DNA from: Streptomyces cacaoi | Lineage (GTDB): Bacteria > Actinomycetota > Actinomycetes > Streptomycetales > Streptomycetaceae | Direction of reading: 5' to 3' | NCBI RefSeq assembly: GCF_006539165.1 | Contig: NZ_BJMM01000009.1 | Location: forward strand, 1-64,000 | Length of the DNA stretch: 64,000 nt | Shown: in pieces, positions 49,689-58,363 of the stretch | How positions within the stretch are numbered: the stretch's first letter is position 1 | Layout: the number at the start of each line of letters is the position of its first letter | Program-made: the position numbers and the translations under genes | Notes under the pieces: model-generated | Told to the model about the DNA's origin: nothing | The model's input: the letters and a program-made list of their open reading frames with translations, nothing else | Databases searched by the model: none

Positions 49689-50928
49689 TGCGACGCATCC
49701 TCTTTCTGCGTGCTGTGGGACGAACGTTGTCCTGGCGTGGACGTGGCGAGGGGCCGGGACGGAGGGCGTCCGGCACCGCGCCGGTCACGACGGCGGGGAC
49801 GGGCTCGGCGGTCGCCCAGGAGCGGCGACTCGCCCGGTGGCGCCGGGCGCAGCCGCATGCCGTGGTCGACGGTCGGGCCACACAGGAGCCGGCGGGCTCC
49901 GACCGGCTCCGGCCGGCGGGTCGAGGGGCGGTCGGGCTGCCGCGTCGTCGGTGGAGCGGTGACGGTGTGCAAGGGGTCACCCGGGCCCCTTCCTCATTGC
50001 GACAGAACGAGTTTCGACAATTCCCGGAAGCTACGTCGAGTCGAGAATGGCTGTCAATTGTGGGGCGCCTTCGGGCACTTCGGCTATTCACGATGCCCGT
50101 TCGGGAGAATTGTGTGCCCGCCGGTGCCCGAAATCATCGGCGTCGCCGGACGGAAAACCCCCGGCCCCGCGACCGCGCGGCTCCCGCCCCCGCCCGCTGT
50201 TCGAGCCGCTCTGCCGGGCCCGCCGGCGCTCCGCCCGCCGGTGACGGACGCGGACTTCGGCCTGCCCGATGTGCTCGGGCCCGTCGGCGGAGTGACCGAA
50301 GTCATCGACGTACCGTGCCCTCATTCGGGGAAGCGGGCACGGAAACACCGTCGGACACCGCCCGACACCGCCCGACGCCGCCCGGTGCCTACGCGGCGGC
50401 CGGGACGCCGTCGCCGGCGTCTGCACGGGCACCGCCGTCTCCTCTGACCCCGGTTCCCACGGCCCCGCCCCGTCGCCCGGCAACCGCGATTCTTTGGGGC
50501 GAGCACCGCGAGAATCCCGCCCCCGCAATGCCGTGCACGGCACCGCATTGCGGTACGCGCATTGAGCGGAGCCCCACCGGCGGTGCGCATGTCCTCCCCG
50601 GCCGTCCGGCGAACCGTGGAGATGTGTGACACACACCGGCCGGAACCCGGACCCCGGAACACAGAACGCAGAAATTCCCGAACCGTCGCGCGGGAGCTGA
50701 CTCCTTCTTCCGTCACGTTCTCCGGGGCGGGGCCGCCGCGGGGACCGTCGGAACGCGCCCTGCGGCGGCTCCCGGACCGGGCAGGCGTGGGCGGGGAACC
50801 CCCGCGCGCCCCACCGGCGAAGACGCGGCAAGAAGGCCGCCGGGGCGGGAATGACGGGCGGGGCCGCTGAGTTGAGGGGTGTGCAGCGGGGAACGTGTGC
50901 ATCGTCAGCGGCCGGAGGGGAACCATCG
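49689..50928. other. 1.24-kb region without a convincing gene
   Basis: Open frames on both strands lack domains and normal amino-acid make-up. AT-richer patches occur at about 49995-50125, 50490-50570 and 50660-50700. Three related sequences recur: CAATTCCCGGAA (50018-50029), AATTCCCGAA (50673-50682) and, on the other strand, CAATTCTCCCGAA (50112-50100). A perfect TGTGTG-A-CACACA dyad lies at 50623-50635 and short ACACCGCCCG repeats near 50354-50385. It separates the PAS-LuxR gene from the MHS transporter and may hold long regulatory leaders or an unseen small RNA. Confidence 0.45.
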
Positions 50929-52263
50929 ATGACGCAGCCGACGGAACAGTCGCAGGGCGCCGCCGCGGGGCAGGAGCCGCAGCGGGCCGGCGGGCCGGGG
51001 GAGCGGTCGCCCCGCCGGGCGGCGAGACAGCTGATCGCGGCCTCCGTCGGGAACGCCGTCGAGTGGTACGACTGGTTCGCGTACTCGTTCCTCGCGACGT
51101 ACATCGCGGACGAGATCTTCCCCAAGGGCACCGGCAATTCGCTCGTGCCGCTGCTGTCCACCTTCGCCGTCTTCGCCGTCGGCTTCTTCATGCGGCCGGT
51201 GGGCGGCCTGCTGCTGGGCGCCGTCGCCGACAGATCGGGGCGGCGGGCCGCGCTGACGCTGACGATCCTGCTCATGGGCGGCAGCAGCCTGCTGGTGGCC
51301 GTCACACCGACGTACGCGCTCGCCGGGGTGCTGGGCCCGGCCGTCCTCGTCGTCGCCCGGCTCGTCCAGGGCCTGTCGGTGGGCGGGGAGTTCGCCGCCT
51401 CGACGACGTTCCTGGTGGAGTCCGCCGGGCCCGGCCGCCGCGGCCTGTTCTCCAGCTTCCAGTACGTGTCGACGACGGCCGGGCAGCTGGTGGCCTCCGG
51501 CGTCGCCGCCGTGTTCGTCCGGACGCTCGACGACGGGCAGATGCACCAGTGGGGCTGGCGGGCGCCGTTCGTGGTGGGCGCGCTGCTGAGCCTGGTCGGC
51601 TTCTGGGTACGGCGCGGCGCGCAGGAGACGCGCAGCGAGAAGCACACGGCGGGGCCCCGCCCACGGCTGTTCGACGCGCTGCGCAGCCATCCGCGCGAGT
51701 CGGCACTGATCGTCGGCATCACGGCGGGCGGCACGATCGCCTACTACATCTGGACGTCCTATCTGCCGACGTACGCGCAGGTCAACGCCGGCTTCGACAA
51801 GGGCGACGCGCTCGTCGTCGGCACCATCTCGCTGGTGTTCTTCATGCTGCTCCAGCCGCTGGCCGGCATGCTGTCCGACCGGTACGGCCGCAAACCGCTG
51901 CTGCTGGGCTTCGCGTTCGGCTTCGCGGTGCTGTGTGTGCCGCTGCTGCACGCCATCAGCGACTCCTTCGTCTCGCTGCTGCTGGTGCAGTGCGCCGGCA
52001 TGGTGCTGCTCAGCGGCTACACGGCGATCGCGGCCGCGGTGAACGCCGAGGTCTTCCCCGCCCGTGTCCGCGCCGCCGGCATCGGCTTCCCCTACTCCCT
52101 CGCGGTCGCCCTCTTCGGCGGCACGGCGCCCTATGTCGGCACGCTCTTCGAGGAGTTGGGCCTCCCCGACGCCTTCCCCTGGTACGTCGCAGCCCTGTGC
52201 CTCCTCTCCGCGCTGGTCTATCTGCGGCTGCCCGAGCGTGCGAAGGAGGAGCTGGAACGCTAG
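50929..52263 (+). CDS. MFS transporter, metabolite:H+ symporter (MHS) type
   Basis: 444 residues from ATG 50929. The opening AASVGNAVEWYDWFAYSFLATYIADEIFP and FFMRPVGGLLLGAVADRSGRRAAL are diagnostic for the MHS group (KgtP, ProP, ShiA), importers of organic acids, betaine or shikimate. About twelve membrane segments; RLVQGLSVGGEFAASTTFLVE is motif-B-like. It stands alone on the + strand and is convergent with the P450 gene. The PAS-LuxR gene upstream could control it. The substrate is probably a small organic acid. Confidence 0.9.
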   Translation: MTQPTEQSQGAAAGQEPQRAGGPGERSPRRAARQLIAASVGNAVEWYDWFAYSFLATYIADEIFPKGTGNSLVPLLSTFAVFAVGFFMRPVGGLLLGAVADRSGRRAALTLTILLMGGSSLLVAVTPTYALAGVLGPAVLVVARLVQGLSVGGEFAASTTFLVESAGPGRRGLFSSFQYVSTTAGQLVASGVAAVFVRTLDDGQMHQWGWRAPFVVGALLSLVGFWVRRGAQETRSEKHTAGPRPRLFDALRSHPRESALIVGITAGGTIAYYIWTSYLPTYAQVNAGFDKGDALVVGTISLVFFMLLQPLAGMLSDRYGRKPLLLGFAFGFAVLCVPLLHAISDSFVSLLLVQCAGMVLLSGYTAIAAAVNAEVFPARVRAAGIGFPYSLAVALFGGTAPYVGTLFEELGLPDAFPWYVAALCLLSALVYLRLPERAKEELER

Positions 52264-52288
52264 ATGCCCGGCCGGTGCCGCCCCGTGG

Positions 52289-53554
52289 TCACGCCTCGTC
52301 CCAGGTGACGGGCAGGCGGGTCACGCCGTAGATGTTGTTGCGGTCGCGCAGGGGGACCTCGTGTGCGGGGACCGCCAGGCGCAGGGTGGGGAAGCGGGCG
52401 AAGAGCGCCGGGAAGGCGACGGTCATCTCGACGCGGGCGAGCTGTTGGCCCAGGCACTGGTGGATGCCGTGGCCGAAGGCCAGGTGTCCGGTGGCCCGGC
52501 GGTGGAGGTCGAGCCGGTCGGGGTCGGGGAAGCGGTGCGGGTCACGGTTGGCGGCCTGCACCGAGACGGCCACCGTCTCGCCCGCCCTGATGAGGCGGCC
52601 CTCCACCTCGATGTCTTCGAGCGCCGCTCGCAGCAGCGGGTCGGCGACGCTGAGGTACCGCAGCAGTTCCTCGACGGCCTGCCCGGCGAGCGCGGGGTCG
52701 GCCCGCAGTTCCCGGAGCCGGTCCGGGTCGCTCAGCAGGGCGAACGTGCCGAGGGCGAGCATGTTCGCCGTCGTGTCCAGCCCGGCGGCGAGCAACAGCC
52801 CGCCGATTCCGCTGAGTTCCTCGTCGGTGAGGTCGGAGCCGGTCAGGTCGCTGAGCAGATCGTCGGTGGGCTCGGCGCGCTTGGCGAGCACCAGTTCGTG
52901 CAGATACCGGTGCAGTGCCGTGAAGGCCGCGCCTTTGGCCTCCGCGTCGGCCGTCTGGTCGGTGAGCGTGGCCACCTCGCTGCGGAAGCGTTCCCGGTCG
53001 GTGTAGGGCACCCCGAGCAGTTCGCAGATCATGAGCGCGGGCACGGGGTGCGCGAACGCCTCCACCAGGTCGGCCGGCGGCCCGGCCTGCTCCATGGCGT
53101 CCAGACACTCGGTGGTGAACTGCTCGACACGCTCGCTCAGTTGGCGCATCCGGCGGACGGTGAACTTTCCGGTGAGCAGCCGTCGGAAGCGGGTGTGCGC
53201 CGGCGGATCGATACCGGTCATGTCGCCGACCGGGGCCGGCGGCAGCTCCGACGGCATGCCCGGTATCGGCATCGGCGGGTGCAGCAGCTCGTACCGGGAG
53301 CTGATGCGGGGGTCGGCCAGCACGGCACGGGCCGCGGCATGGCCGGTGACGAGCCAGCCGATGTGCCCGTCGGCGCAGCGCATACGGCGCAGTGGCGCGC
53401 CGTCCGGCGCGGCGAGTCCCGCCGGCGGGTCGAAGGGGCAGCCGGCGCGCCGCTCGGTGGGCAGGGCGGGCAGCACGGCGTCGGCTGACGGCTCGGGGGG
53501 AACCCCGGCCGCGGCCTCGGGTGTGGTCTGCGGGGTGGCCCGGTCGTGCGGCAT
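52289..53554 (-). CDS. Cytochrome P450 (CYP107-like)
   Basis: 421 residues. I helix [13 protein letters not shown] (AG-x-D-TT), K helix EELLRYL, and the heme loop [13 protein letters not shown] with Cys367 are complete. The N-terminus has about 35 extra Ala/Pro-rich residues before the fold. Arrangement and PVTWDEA ending fit CYP107/CYP105-type hydroxylases. No ferredoxin gene touches it, but a reductase with a fused 2Fe-2S domain lies about 1.1 kb away at 54690 and could supply electrons. Confidence 0.92.
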   Translation of the reverse strand: MPHDRATPQTTPEAAAGVPPEPSADAVLPALPTERRAGCPFDPPAGLAAPDGAPLRRMRCADGHIGWLVTGHAAARAVLADPRISSRYELLHPPMPIPGMPSELPPAPVGDMTGIDPPAHTRFRRLLTGKFTVRRMRQLSERVEQFTTECLDAMEQAGPPADLVEAFAHPVPALMICELLGVPYTDRERFRSEVATLTDQTADAEAKGAAFTALHRYLHELVLAKRAEPTDDLLSDLTGSDLTDEELSGIGGLLLAAGLDTTANMLALGTFALLSDPDRLRELRADPALAGQAVEELLRYLSVADPLLRAALEDIEVEGRLIRAGETVAVSVQAANRDPHRFPDPDRLDLHRRATGHLAFGHGIHQCLGQQLARVEMTVAFPALFARFPTLRLAVPAHEVPLRDRNNIYGVTRLPVTWDEA

Positions 53555-53965
53555 GGCGTCCTCCTGCGGTCATGGCGGTGCGGACGGTGCGGTGCGGCGG
53601 GTGCGACGGTGCGGCGGCGAACGGGCCCCGGTGCGGCGGGGGTTCGTCCGGCGCCTCGGCGGTCGTGCCCGGCCGGGGCCGAGGCGCGTACGCCGGGCAG
53701 GCCGACGGGTGAGCGCCGGGGCCGACACGACAGCGACCACCGATGGCGCCATGGTGGCACACAAGTGGCGCTATGGCGACCCCGGTTGGGGACCGCGCCC
53801 GTGCCCGCGTCGGTGGCGCCTGCTCAACCGGCCGCGCGCTGCGGTGCCTTGCGCGGAGAGAGGCGCGGCGGCGTGCGTGGCGTCAAGGTGATGCCTTGAT
53901 GGTGCCGCCGTGTGGTGGCAAAAGAGCCGCTGGGCGGCCCCGGAGGGTGCGGAGTCGGGCGGCCG
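53555..53965. promoter_or_regulatory. Gap with P450 promoter and TGGCGCYATGG direct repeats
   Basis: No gene is visible. TGGCGCCATGG (53744-53754) and TGGCGCTATGG (53766-53776) are direct repeats spaced 22 bp start to start, about two helical turns. They lie some 190 bp upstream of the P450 start and could bind an activator. The left 150 bp are low-complexity GC-rich sequence. Confidence 0.4.
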
Positions 53966-54619
53966 TCACGGCTCCTCGGTGAGTTCCGCGCGCAGCCCGG
54001 CGAGCAGGACGCGCAGCCCGAAGTCGAACCGGGCGTCGAAGTCCAGGAAGTGGGCCGCGGACAGATGGGGATGGTCGACGGTCCTCGCGGCGATGTCGCT
54101 CTCGTCCCCGGCGTGGGCCGAGCCCTGCTGTTCGAGGGATTCGCCCAGGATGAAGCTGAAGACCGTGGTGCAGGGCCACAGGGCCCGTTCCGCGGAGAAG
54201 CCCGCCTCCAGCATCGTCTCGACCAGGGTGTCGGCGAGCGTCAGCGTGTGCGCGTGCCGCTTGGCGGCGAAGCTGCCGCCGACGATGCGTGCGCCGTCCC
54301 GTTGGGTGAGCAGACAGGCGCGGATGGCGTGGGCGATGGCCGCGAGCCGCTCCGTCCACCCTGCGCCGTCGGTCGGCCGCTTCCGTGCGGAGACGCCGGC
54401 CAGGATCGTCTCGGCCATCTCGTCGAGAAGTTCCTGCTTGCTGCCGAACAGCCGGTAAAGAGCGGGGAGTTGGACGCCGAGCGCGGTGGCGAGCCGGCGC
54501 ATCGTCAGTGACTCCAGCCCTCCGCTGTCCACCAGGGCGAGCGCCGTGCGCGCCACGGTCTCCTCTCGCAGCGGGGTTCTCGTACCGGTCGCCGGCCGCT
54601 TCTCGCTCTCGCTTGACAT
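53966..54619 (-). CDS. TetR-family regulator
   Basis: 217 residues from ATG 54619. The helix-turn-helix (VARTALALVDSGGLESLTMRRLATALGVQLPALYRLFGSKQELLDEM) is of the TetR(class B)-like subgroup, and the C-terminal domain (IRACLLTQRDGARIVGGSFAAKRHAHTLTLADTLVETMLEAGFSAERALWPCTTVFSFILG) matches TetR_C. It diverges from the reductase gene at 54690. Two TAACG-type palindromes lie in the 70-bp gap, so repression of both genes by one protein is likely. Confidence 0.9.
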   Translation of the reverse strand: MSSESEKRPATGTRTPLREETVARTALALVDSGGLESLTMRRLATALGVQLPALYRLFGSKQELLDEMAETILAGVSARKRPTDGAGWTERLAAIAHAIRACLLTQRDGARIVGGSFAAKRHAHTLTLADTLVETMLEAGFSAERALWPCTTVFSFILGESLEQQGSAHAGDESDIAARTVDHPHLSAAHFLDFDARFDFGLRVLLAGLRAELTEEP

Positions 54620-54621
54620 GG

Positions 54622-54668
54622 TAACGACGTTATCACTAATTTCGATTTCCCCGCTGTTAACGCTGTTA
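54622..54668. promoter_or_regulatory. Two TetR operators, TAACG dyads
   Basis: TAACGACGTTA (54622-54632) is a perfect 11-bp palindrome right next to the TetR ATG. TAACGCTGTTA (54658-54668) is a near-perfect second copy 36 bp away, just before the GGAGG site of the reductase gene. The two sites cover both divergent promoters, like tetO1/tetO2. Confidence 0.75.
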
Positions 54669-54689
54669 CTCAATTGGAGGTGGGCGAGC

Positions 54690-55667
54690 GTGACGACGAG
54701 TACGGCTCCCGCGCGGCCCGGAACCGCCGTGGACGAGCTCACGGTCGTGGTGCGCCAACTGCGCTGGGAGGCCGAGGGCGTGGTCTCGGTCGAGCTGGGC
54801 GACCCGGACGGGCGGGAGCTGCCGCCATGGCGGCCGGGTGCCCACGTCGAACTGGCGCTGCCCACCGGGATCAGCCGGCAGTACTCGCTGTGCGGCACCC
54901 CCGGCGACCGTTCGCGGTACCGCGTCGCGGTACGGCGCGAGCGGGCCGGCCGCGGCGGGTCGGAGTACGTCCACATGTTCCTGCGCCCGGGCCAGCGGCT
55001 GCGGTTGCGCGGCCCGCGGGACAACTTCGGCTTCGGGCAGGCGCCGTCGTATCTGTTCCTCGCCGGCGGGGTCGGGATCACACCGATCCTGCCGATGGTG
55101 CACCAGGCCGCCGCGTGGGGCGTGCCGTGGCAGCTCGCCTACGGCGGGCGCACCGCCGCTTCGATGGCCTTCGTCGACGAACTCCGCCCGTACGGCGACC
55201 GGGTGCGGCTGTACCCGGAGGACACGGACGGCCGGATCCCGCTCGCGCGGTGGCTCGACAGCCTGGACGCGTCGACCGATGTCTACGCCTGCGGCCCCGA
55301 GCCGCTGCTGGCCGGTGTGACGGACGCCGGTTCCGGGCTGCGCCCCGGCGCGCTGCACATGGAGCGGTTCAAACCGCGCCCGAAGCCCGCCCGGGAGGAG
55401 CGCCCGGTGAAGGTGGAGTGCGCCAGGTCGGGGCGGACGGTCGAGGTACCGGCGGGGCGCAGCATCCTCAGCGCGCTTCAGGAGGCGGACGTTCCGGTGG
55501 CGGCCTCCTGCCGGGAGGGCGTGTGCGGCACGTGCGAGACCCGCGTGCTCGACGGCGAGCCCGACCACCGGGACGACATCCTCTCCGAGGAGGACCGCGC
55601 CGCGGGCGACCGCATGTTCGTCTGCGTCTCCCGCGCCCTCAGTTCCCACCTCGTCCTCGACGTCTGA
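54690..55667 (+). CDS. Flavin reductase with C-terminal 2Fe-2S ferredoxin domain (PDR/VanB type)
   Basis: 325 residues from GTG 54690 with GGAGG upstream. Order: flavin-binding barrel (RQYSLCGTPGD, about residues 60-80), NAD domain (FLAGGVGITPILPM, then YACGPEPLL), and a plant-type ferredoxin domain whose ligands are CREGVCGTC plus the downstream FVCVS (C-x4-C-x2-C...C). This is the phthalate dioxygenase reductase/VanB arrangement, also found as the reductase part of self-sufficient P450RhF. It moves electrons from NADH to an oxygenase. No Rieske oxygenase is nearby; the P450 at 52289 is the closest possible partner. Confidence 0.92.
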   Translation: MTTSTAPARPGTAVDELTVVVRQLRWEAEGVVSVELGDPDGRELPPWRPGAHVELALPTGISRQYSLCGTPGDRSRYRVAVRRERAGRGGSEYVHMFLRPGQRLRLRGPRDNFGFGQAPSYLFLAGGVGITPILPMVHQAAAWGVPWQLAYGGRTAASMAFVDELRPYGDRVRLYPEDTDGRIPLARWLDSLDASTDVYACGPEPLLAGVTDAGSGLRPGALHMERFKPRPKPAREERPVKVECARSGRTVEVPAGRSILSALQEADVPVAASCREGVCGTCETRVLDGEPDHRDDILSEEDRAAGDRMFVCVSRALSSHLVLDV

Positions 55668-55673
55668 ACCCCG

Positions 55674-55830
55674 CGAGCCCCCGGGCCCCGCAGGGTCCGA
55701 ACTCCGCGAGGCCAGGATCCGCCGGGCCCGGACCCCGCGGGGCCCGCACTCCACGGGATCCGGGCCCCGCGAGACCTGCCCCCCGAGGTCCGGGCCCCGC
55801 GAGGTCCGAGCCTCCGGCGTCCGAACGACC
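55674..55830. repeat. Degenerate 14-17-bp GC-rich repeats
   Basis: The gap between the reductase and PPOX genes holds eight or nine imperfect units around CCCCGCGAGGTCCGGGC. Units differ by several bases and by 1-3 bp in length. They fold into alternating GC hairpins and may lower readthrough between the two genes. Confidence 0.65.
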
Positions 55831-55865
55831 GAGACAAGCCACCCGAGACGGAAGGCCGAGCAGAT

Positions 55866-56567
55866 ATGACCCTCACCGATACGCGCCCCGTGCACACCGA
55901 CGGCCGGCGGCGGACCGCGGCCGACGCCTACCGGCCCGTGGACAGGGAACGCGTCCGGCAGATCATCGGCGAGCCGCCGCAGTTCATCGTGGACAAGAAG
56001 GCGGACCACCTCGGCGAGCTGGCCATGCGGTTCATCGCGCACAGCACGTTCTTCCTCATGGCCACGGCCGACGACACGGGACAGATCGACAACAGCCCCA
56101 AGGGCGACCCGCCCGGCTCGGTCCGGGTGCTGGACCCGTGGACGCTGGCCGTACCGGACCGCCCCGGCAACAAGCTCGCCGACACCTTCGAGAACATCCT
56201 GCGCAACCCGGCCGTGGGCATGGCCTTCTTCGTGCCCGGCGTACGCGAGACGGTACGCGTCAACGGTGAGGCGTTCGTGACGGACGATCCCGAACTGCTG
56301 GACATGCTCGCGGCGGAGGGGAAACCCGCGGTGCTGGCCACCGTCGTCCGGGTGCGCGAGGTGTTCTCGCAGTGCGGGAAGGCGGTGATCCGGGCGAAGC
56401 TGTGGGAGGGCGACCAGCGGAGCCTGGCCGACGCCGTGCTGCTCGGCGGCGAGTTCGGCACCCTGGCGGTGACCGAACAGGCCGGCAAGATGAACGCGGC
56501 CCTCGGCGACCAACTCGACGGCCTCGGCGGCCTCCTGGAGCACGAGTACCGCCATGGGCTGTACTGA
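55866..56567 (+). CDS. PPOX-class FMN-dependent flavoprotein
   Basis: 233 residues from ATG 55866. The split-barrel flavin fold is seen in HSTFFLMATADDTGQIDNSPKGDPPGSVRVLD and RPGNKLADTFENILRNPAVGMAFFVPGVRETVRVNGEAFVTDD, characteristic of the pyridoxamine-phosphate-oxidase-like group (DR_2398/MSMEG_1061-like family). Such proteins bind FMN or F420 and their substrates are mostly unknown. It follows the reductase gene by 198 bp of repeats and could receive electrons from it. Confidence 0.87.
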   Translation: MTLTDTRPVHTDGRRRTAADAYRPVDRERVRQIIGEPPQFIVDKKADHLGELAMRFIAHSTFFLMATADDTGQIDNSPKGDPPGSVRVLDPWTLAVPDRPGNKLADTFENILRNPAVGMAFFVPGVRETVRVNGEAFVTDDPELLDMLAAEGKPAVLATVVRVREVFSQCGKAVIRAKLWEGDQRSLADAVLLGGEFGTLAVTEQAGKMNAALGDQLDGLGGLLEHEYRHGLY

Positions 56568-56618
56568 GGCCGTACGGACTCGCACCCCGCCCCCGGCGCG
56601 GTGCCGGCAACAAACCCC

Positions 56619-57065
56619 ATGGGACGGTCGACGGTGAACAACCAGCGCCGGAAACGGCTCTCCCGCCGGCTGGCCGAGGCGGTCCTCGCGGGCGACGCGG
56701 CGCTGGTGGCGGCGCTCCTGCGGGCGGGGGCCGACCCGGCGCGCGGCCACGGCCGGGGCGCCACCCCGCTCTACACGGCCGCCGTGCACGGCGAGGCCGG
56801 TATCGCCCGGCTGCTCCTGGCGGCCGGGGCCGGGCCCGACACGGAGAGCGCGGGCGACGGAACGGAGGGCACGCCGCTGTGCGCAGCGGCGTGCTGGGGG
56901 CACACGGCGGTGGTGCGCGTCCTGCTGGAGTACGGCGCCGACCCGGACCTCCGCGAGGACCACGGCGCCGGCCTCTCGCCCCTCGACTGGGCGCACCACG
57001 GCCCGCACCCCGGCACGGTGGCCCTCCTCGTCGCGGCGGGGGCGAGGGAGACCACCTCCCGGTGA
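56619..57065 (+). CDS. Ankyrin-repeat protein
   Basis: 148 residues from ATG 56619; GTG at 56601 or 56634 are alternatives and no clear ribosome site decides. About four ankyrin repeats are visible: EAVLAGDAALVAALLRAGADPARG, ATPLYTAAVHGEAGIARLLLAAGAGPDTE, GTPLCAAACWGHTAVVRVLLEYGADPDLRE, SPLDWAHHGPHPGTVALLVAAGA. It lacks any enzyme motif or signal peptide, so it is a small cytoplasmic binding protein. Its partner is unknown. Confidence 0.85.
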   Translation: MGRSTVNNQRRKRLSRRLAEAVLAGDAALVAALLRAGADPARGHGRGATPLYTAAVHGEAGIARLLLAAGAGPDTESAGDGTEGTPLCAAACWGHTAVVRVLLEYGADPDLREDHGAGLSPLDWAHHGPHPGTVALLVAAGARETTSR

Positions 57066-57130
57066 CGACGGGCGGCACGGGGCCCGGGCCGCTCCCTCGC
57101 CCGGTCCCCGGCCCGCCCGGCACCCATGAG

Positions 57131-57152
57131 TTCAGGGTTTCCTGAATTCAGG
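57131..57152. promoter_or_regulatory. CmtR-type operator
   Basis: Two overlapping perfect dyads share a half-site: TTCAGG-GTTT-CCTGAA (57131-57146) and CCTGAATTCAGG (57141-57152). They lie 21 bp before the regulator ATG at 57173. Three adjacent half-sites of TTCAGG/CCTGAA suggest binding of more than one dimer or a shift between two positions. Confidence 0.75.
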
Positions 57153-57172
57153 ATCATGTGTACTCTCGGGGC

Positions 57173-57508
57173 ATGCTGGAACTCGCCGCCGACATCGACG
57201 TCCTGGCCCGGTTCGGCCGGGCGCTGGCCGAACCCCTCCGCTGCCGGATCCTCCTCGCCCTGCGCCGGGCCCCCGCCTACCCCGCCGAACTCGCCGAGGC
57301 CCTCGGTGTCTCGCGGACCCGGCTGTCGAACCATCTGGCCTGTCTGCGCGACTGCGGTCTGGTCGTCACCGTCCCCGACGGCCGCCGCACCCGCTACGAG
57401 CTGGCCGACGCACGCCTCGGGCACGCGCTGGACGATCTCCGGGCCGCCGTGGTGGCCGTCGAGTCGGGCCGCACCTGCCCGGACGCCGAGGAGAAGGGCT
57501 GCTGCTGA
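57173..57508 (+). CDS. ArsR-family Cd/Pb sensor, CmtR-like
   Basis: 111 residues from ATG 57173. It resembles Mycobacterium tuberculosis CmtR: RFGRALAEPLRCRILLALRRAPAYPAELAEALGVSRTRLSNHLACLRDCGLVV, with Cys57 and Cys61 in the recognition helix and Cys102 in the C-terminal tail, the same numbers as the CmtR metal ligands for Cd(II)/Pb(II). The protein ends in an extra Cys-Cys. Its start is 1 bp-coupled to the CDF gene, and a double palindrome lies upstream, so it represses its own operon until metal binds. Confidence 0.92.
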   Translation: MLELAADIDVLARFGRALAEPLRCRILLALRRAPAYPAELAEALGVSRTRLSNHLACLRDCGLVVTVPDGRRTRYELADARLGHALDDLRAAVVAVESGRTCPDAEEKGCC

Positions 57509-58222
57509 ATGTCCGGCACGCCCGCGCTGCCCCCGGGGCCCGCCCGCCGTGACGTACTGGCCCGCCGGATACGGCTGTTCGTGGCGGCGACGATCACCTA
57601 CAACGTGATCGAGGCCGTGGTCGCGCTCGCGGCCGGGTCCGCCGCCTCGTCCGGCGCGCTCATCGGCTTCGGCCTCGACTCCGTCATCGAGGTGTCCTCC
57701 GCCGCGGCCGTCGCCTGGCAGTTCTCCGCCGCCGACCACGCCACCCGGCAGGCCCGCGAGGCGCTCGCCCTGCGGATCGTCTCCTTCTCCTTCTTCGCCC
57801 TCGCGCTCTATGTGGGCGTCGACGCCGTGCGCACGCTGGCCGGCACCGGCGAGGCGGACCACTCCGTGACCGGCATCGTGCTGGCCGCCCTCTCCCTCGC
57901 CGTCATGCCGTTCCTCTCCGCGGCCCAGCGCAGGGCGGGCCGGGAGCTGGGCTCGGCCTCCGCCGTGGCCGACTCCCGCCAGACCCTGCTGTGCACCTGG
58001 TTGTCGGCCGTGCTGCTGGCGGGGCTGCTCGTCAACCTGCTGCTCGGCTGGTCCTGGGCCGACCCGGTCGCCGCCCTCGTGATCGCCGCCTTCGCCGTCA
58101 AGGAGGGCCGCGACGCCTGGCAGGGCAAGGGCTGCTGCGCGGCCCCCGGCCCCGCCGCACCGCCGCCGGGGACGGAGCGCGCCACCTGCGACTGCCGCCC
58201 CGGGCACGCCTGTTGCCCCTGA
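57509..58222 (+). CDS. CDF-family heavy-metal efflux protein
   Basis: 237 residues; the ATG follows the sensor's stop with no gap. Six membrane segments; the metal site shows as GLDSVIEVSS (Asp and Glu/Ser) and a later SAVADSRQTLLC...WADPVAAL, the D-x3 equivalents of YiiP sites in the CmtR-associated subgroup. The C-terminus has no cytoplasmic metallochaperone domain but ends in a Cys-rich tail (GCC, CDCRPGHACC, eight Cys). Being coupled to a CmtR-type sensor, it probably exports Cd(II), Pb(II) or Zn(II). Confidence 0.9.
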   Translation: MSGTPALPPGPARRDVLARRIRLFVAATITYNVIEAVVALAAGSAASSGALIGFGLDSVIEVSSAAAVAWQFSAADHATRQAREALALRIVSFSFFALALYVGVDAVRTLAGTGEADHSVTGIVLAALSLAVMPFLSAAQRRAGRELGSASAVADSRQTLLCTWLSAVLLAGLLVNLLLGWSWADPVAALVIAAFAVKEGRDAWQGKGCCAAPGPAAPPPGTERATCDCRPGHACCP

Positions 58223-58363
58223 CCCGCACAGCCGCACCCGCGCCGGGGCCGCCTGTCCGCCTGCCTGCCTGTCCGCCTGCGACCGTGCGCGCGACGTGTG
58301 CGCCGGGCCCGGGGCCGCGCCTGCGACGCCGGGCCGTGCGGCGGGAGTGCGCGGGTGCTGTCG

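Noticed and set aside
49715..50629. A 304-codon + strand frame in the gene-free region
   Set aside because: It starts inside the PAS-LuxR leader, has no ribosome site and an Arg/Pro/Ala/Thr-biased sequence without any domain.
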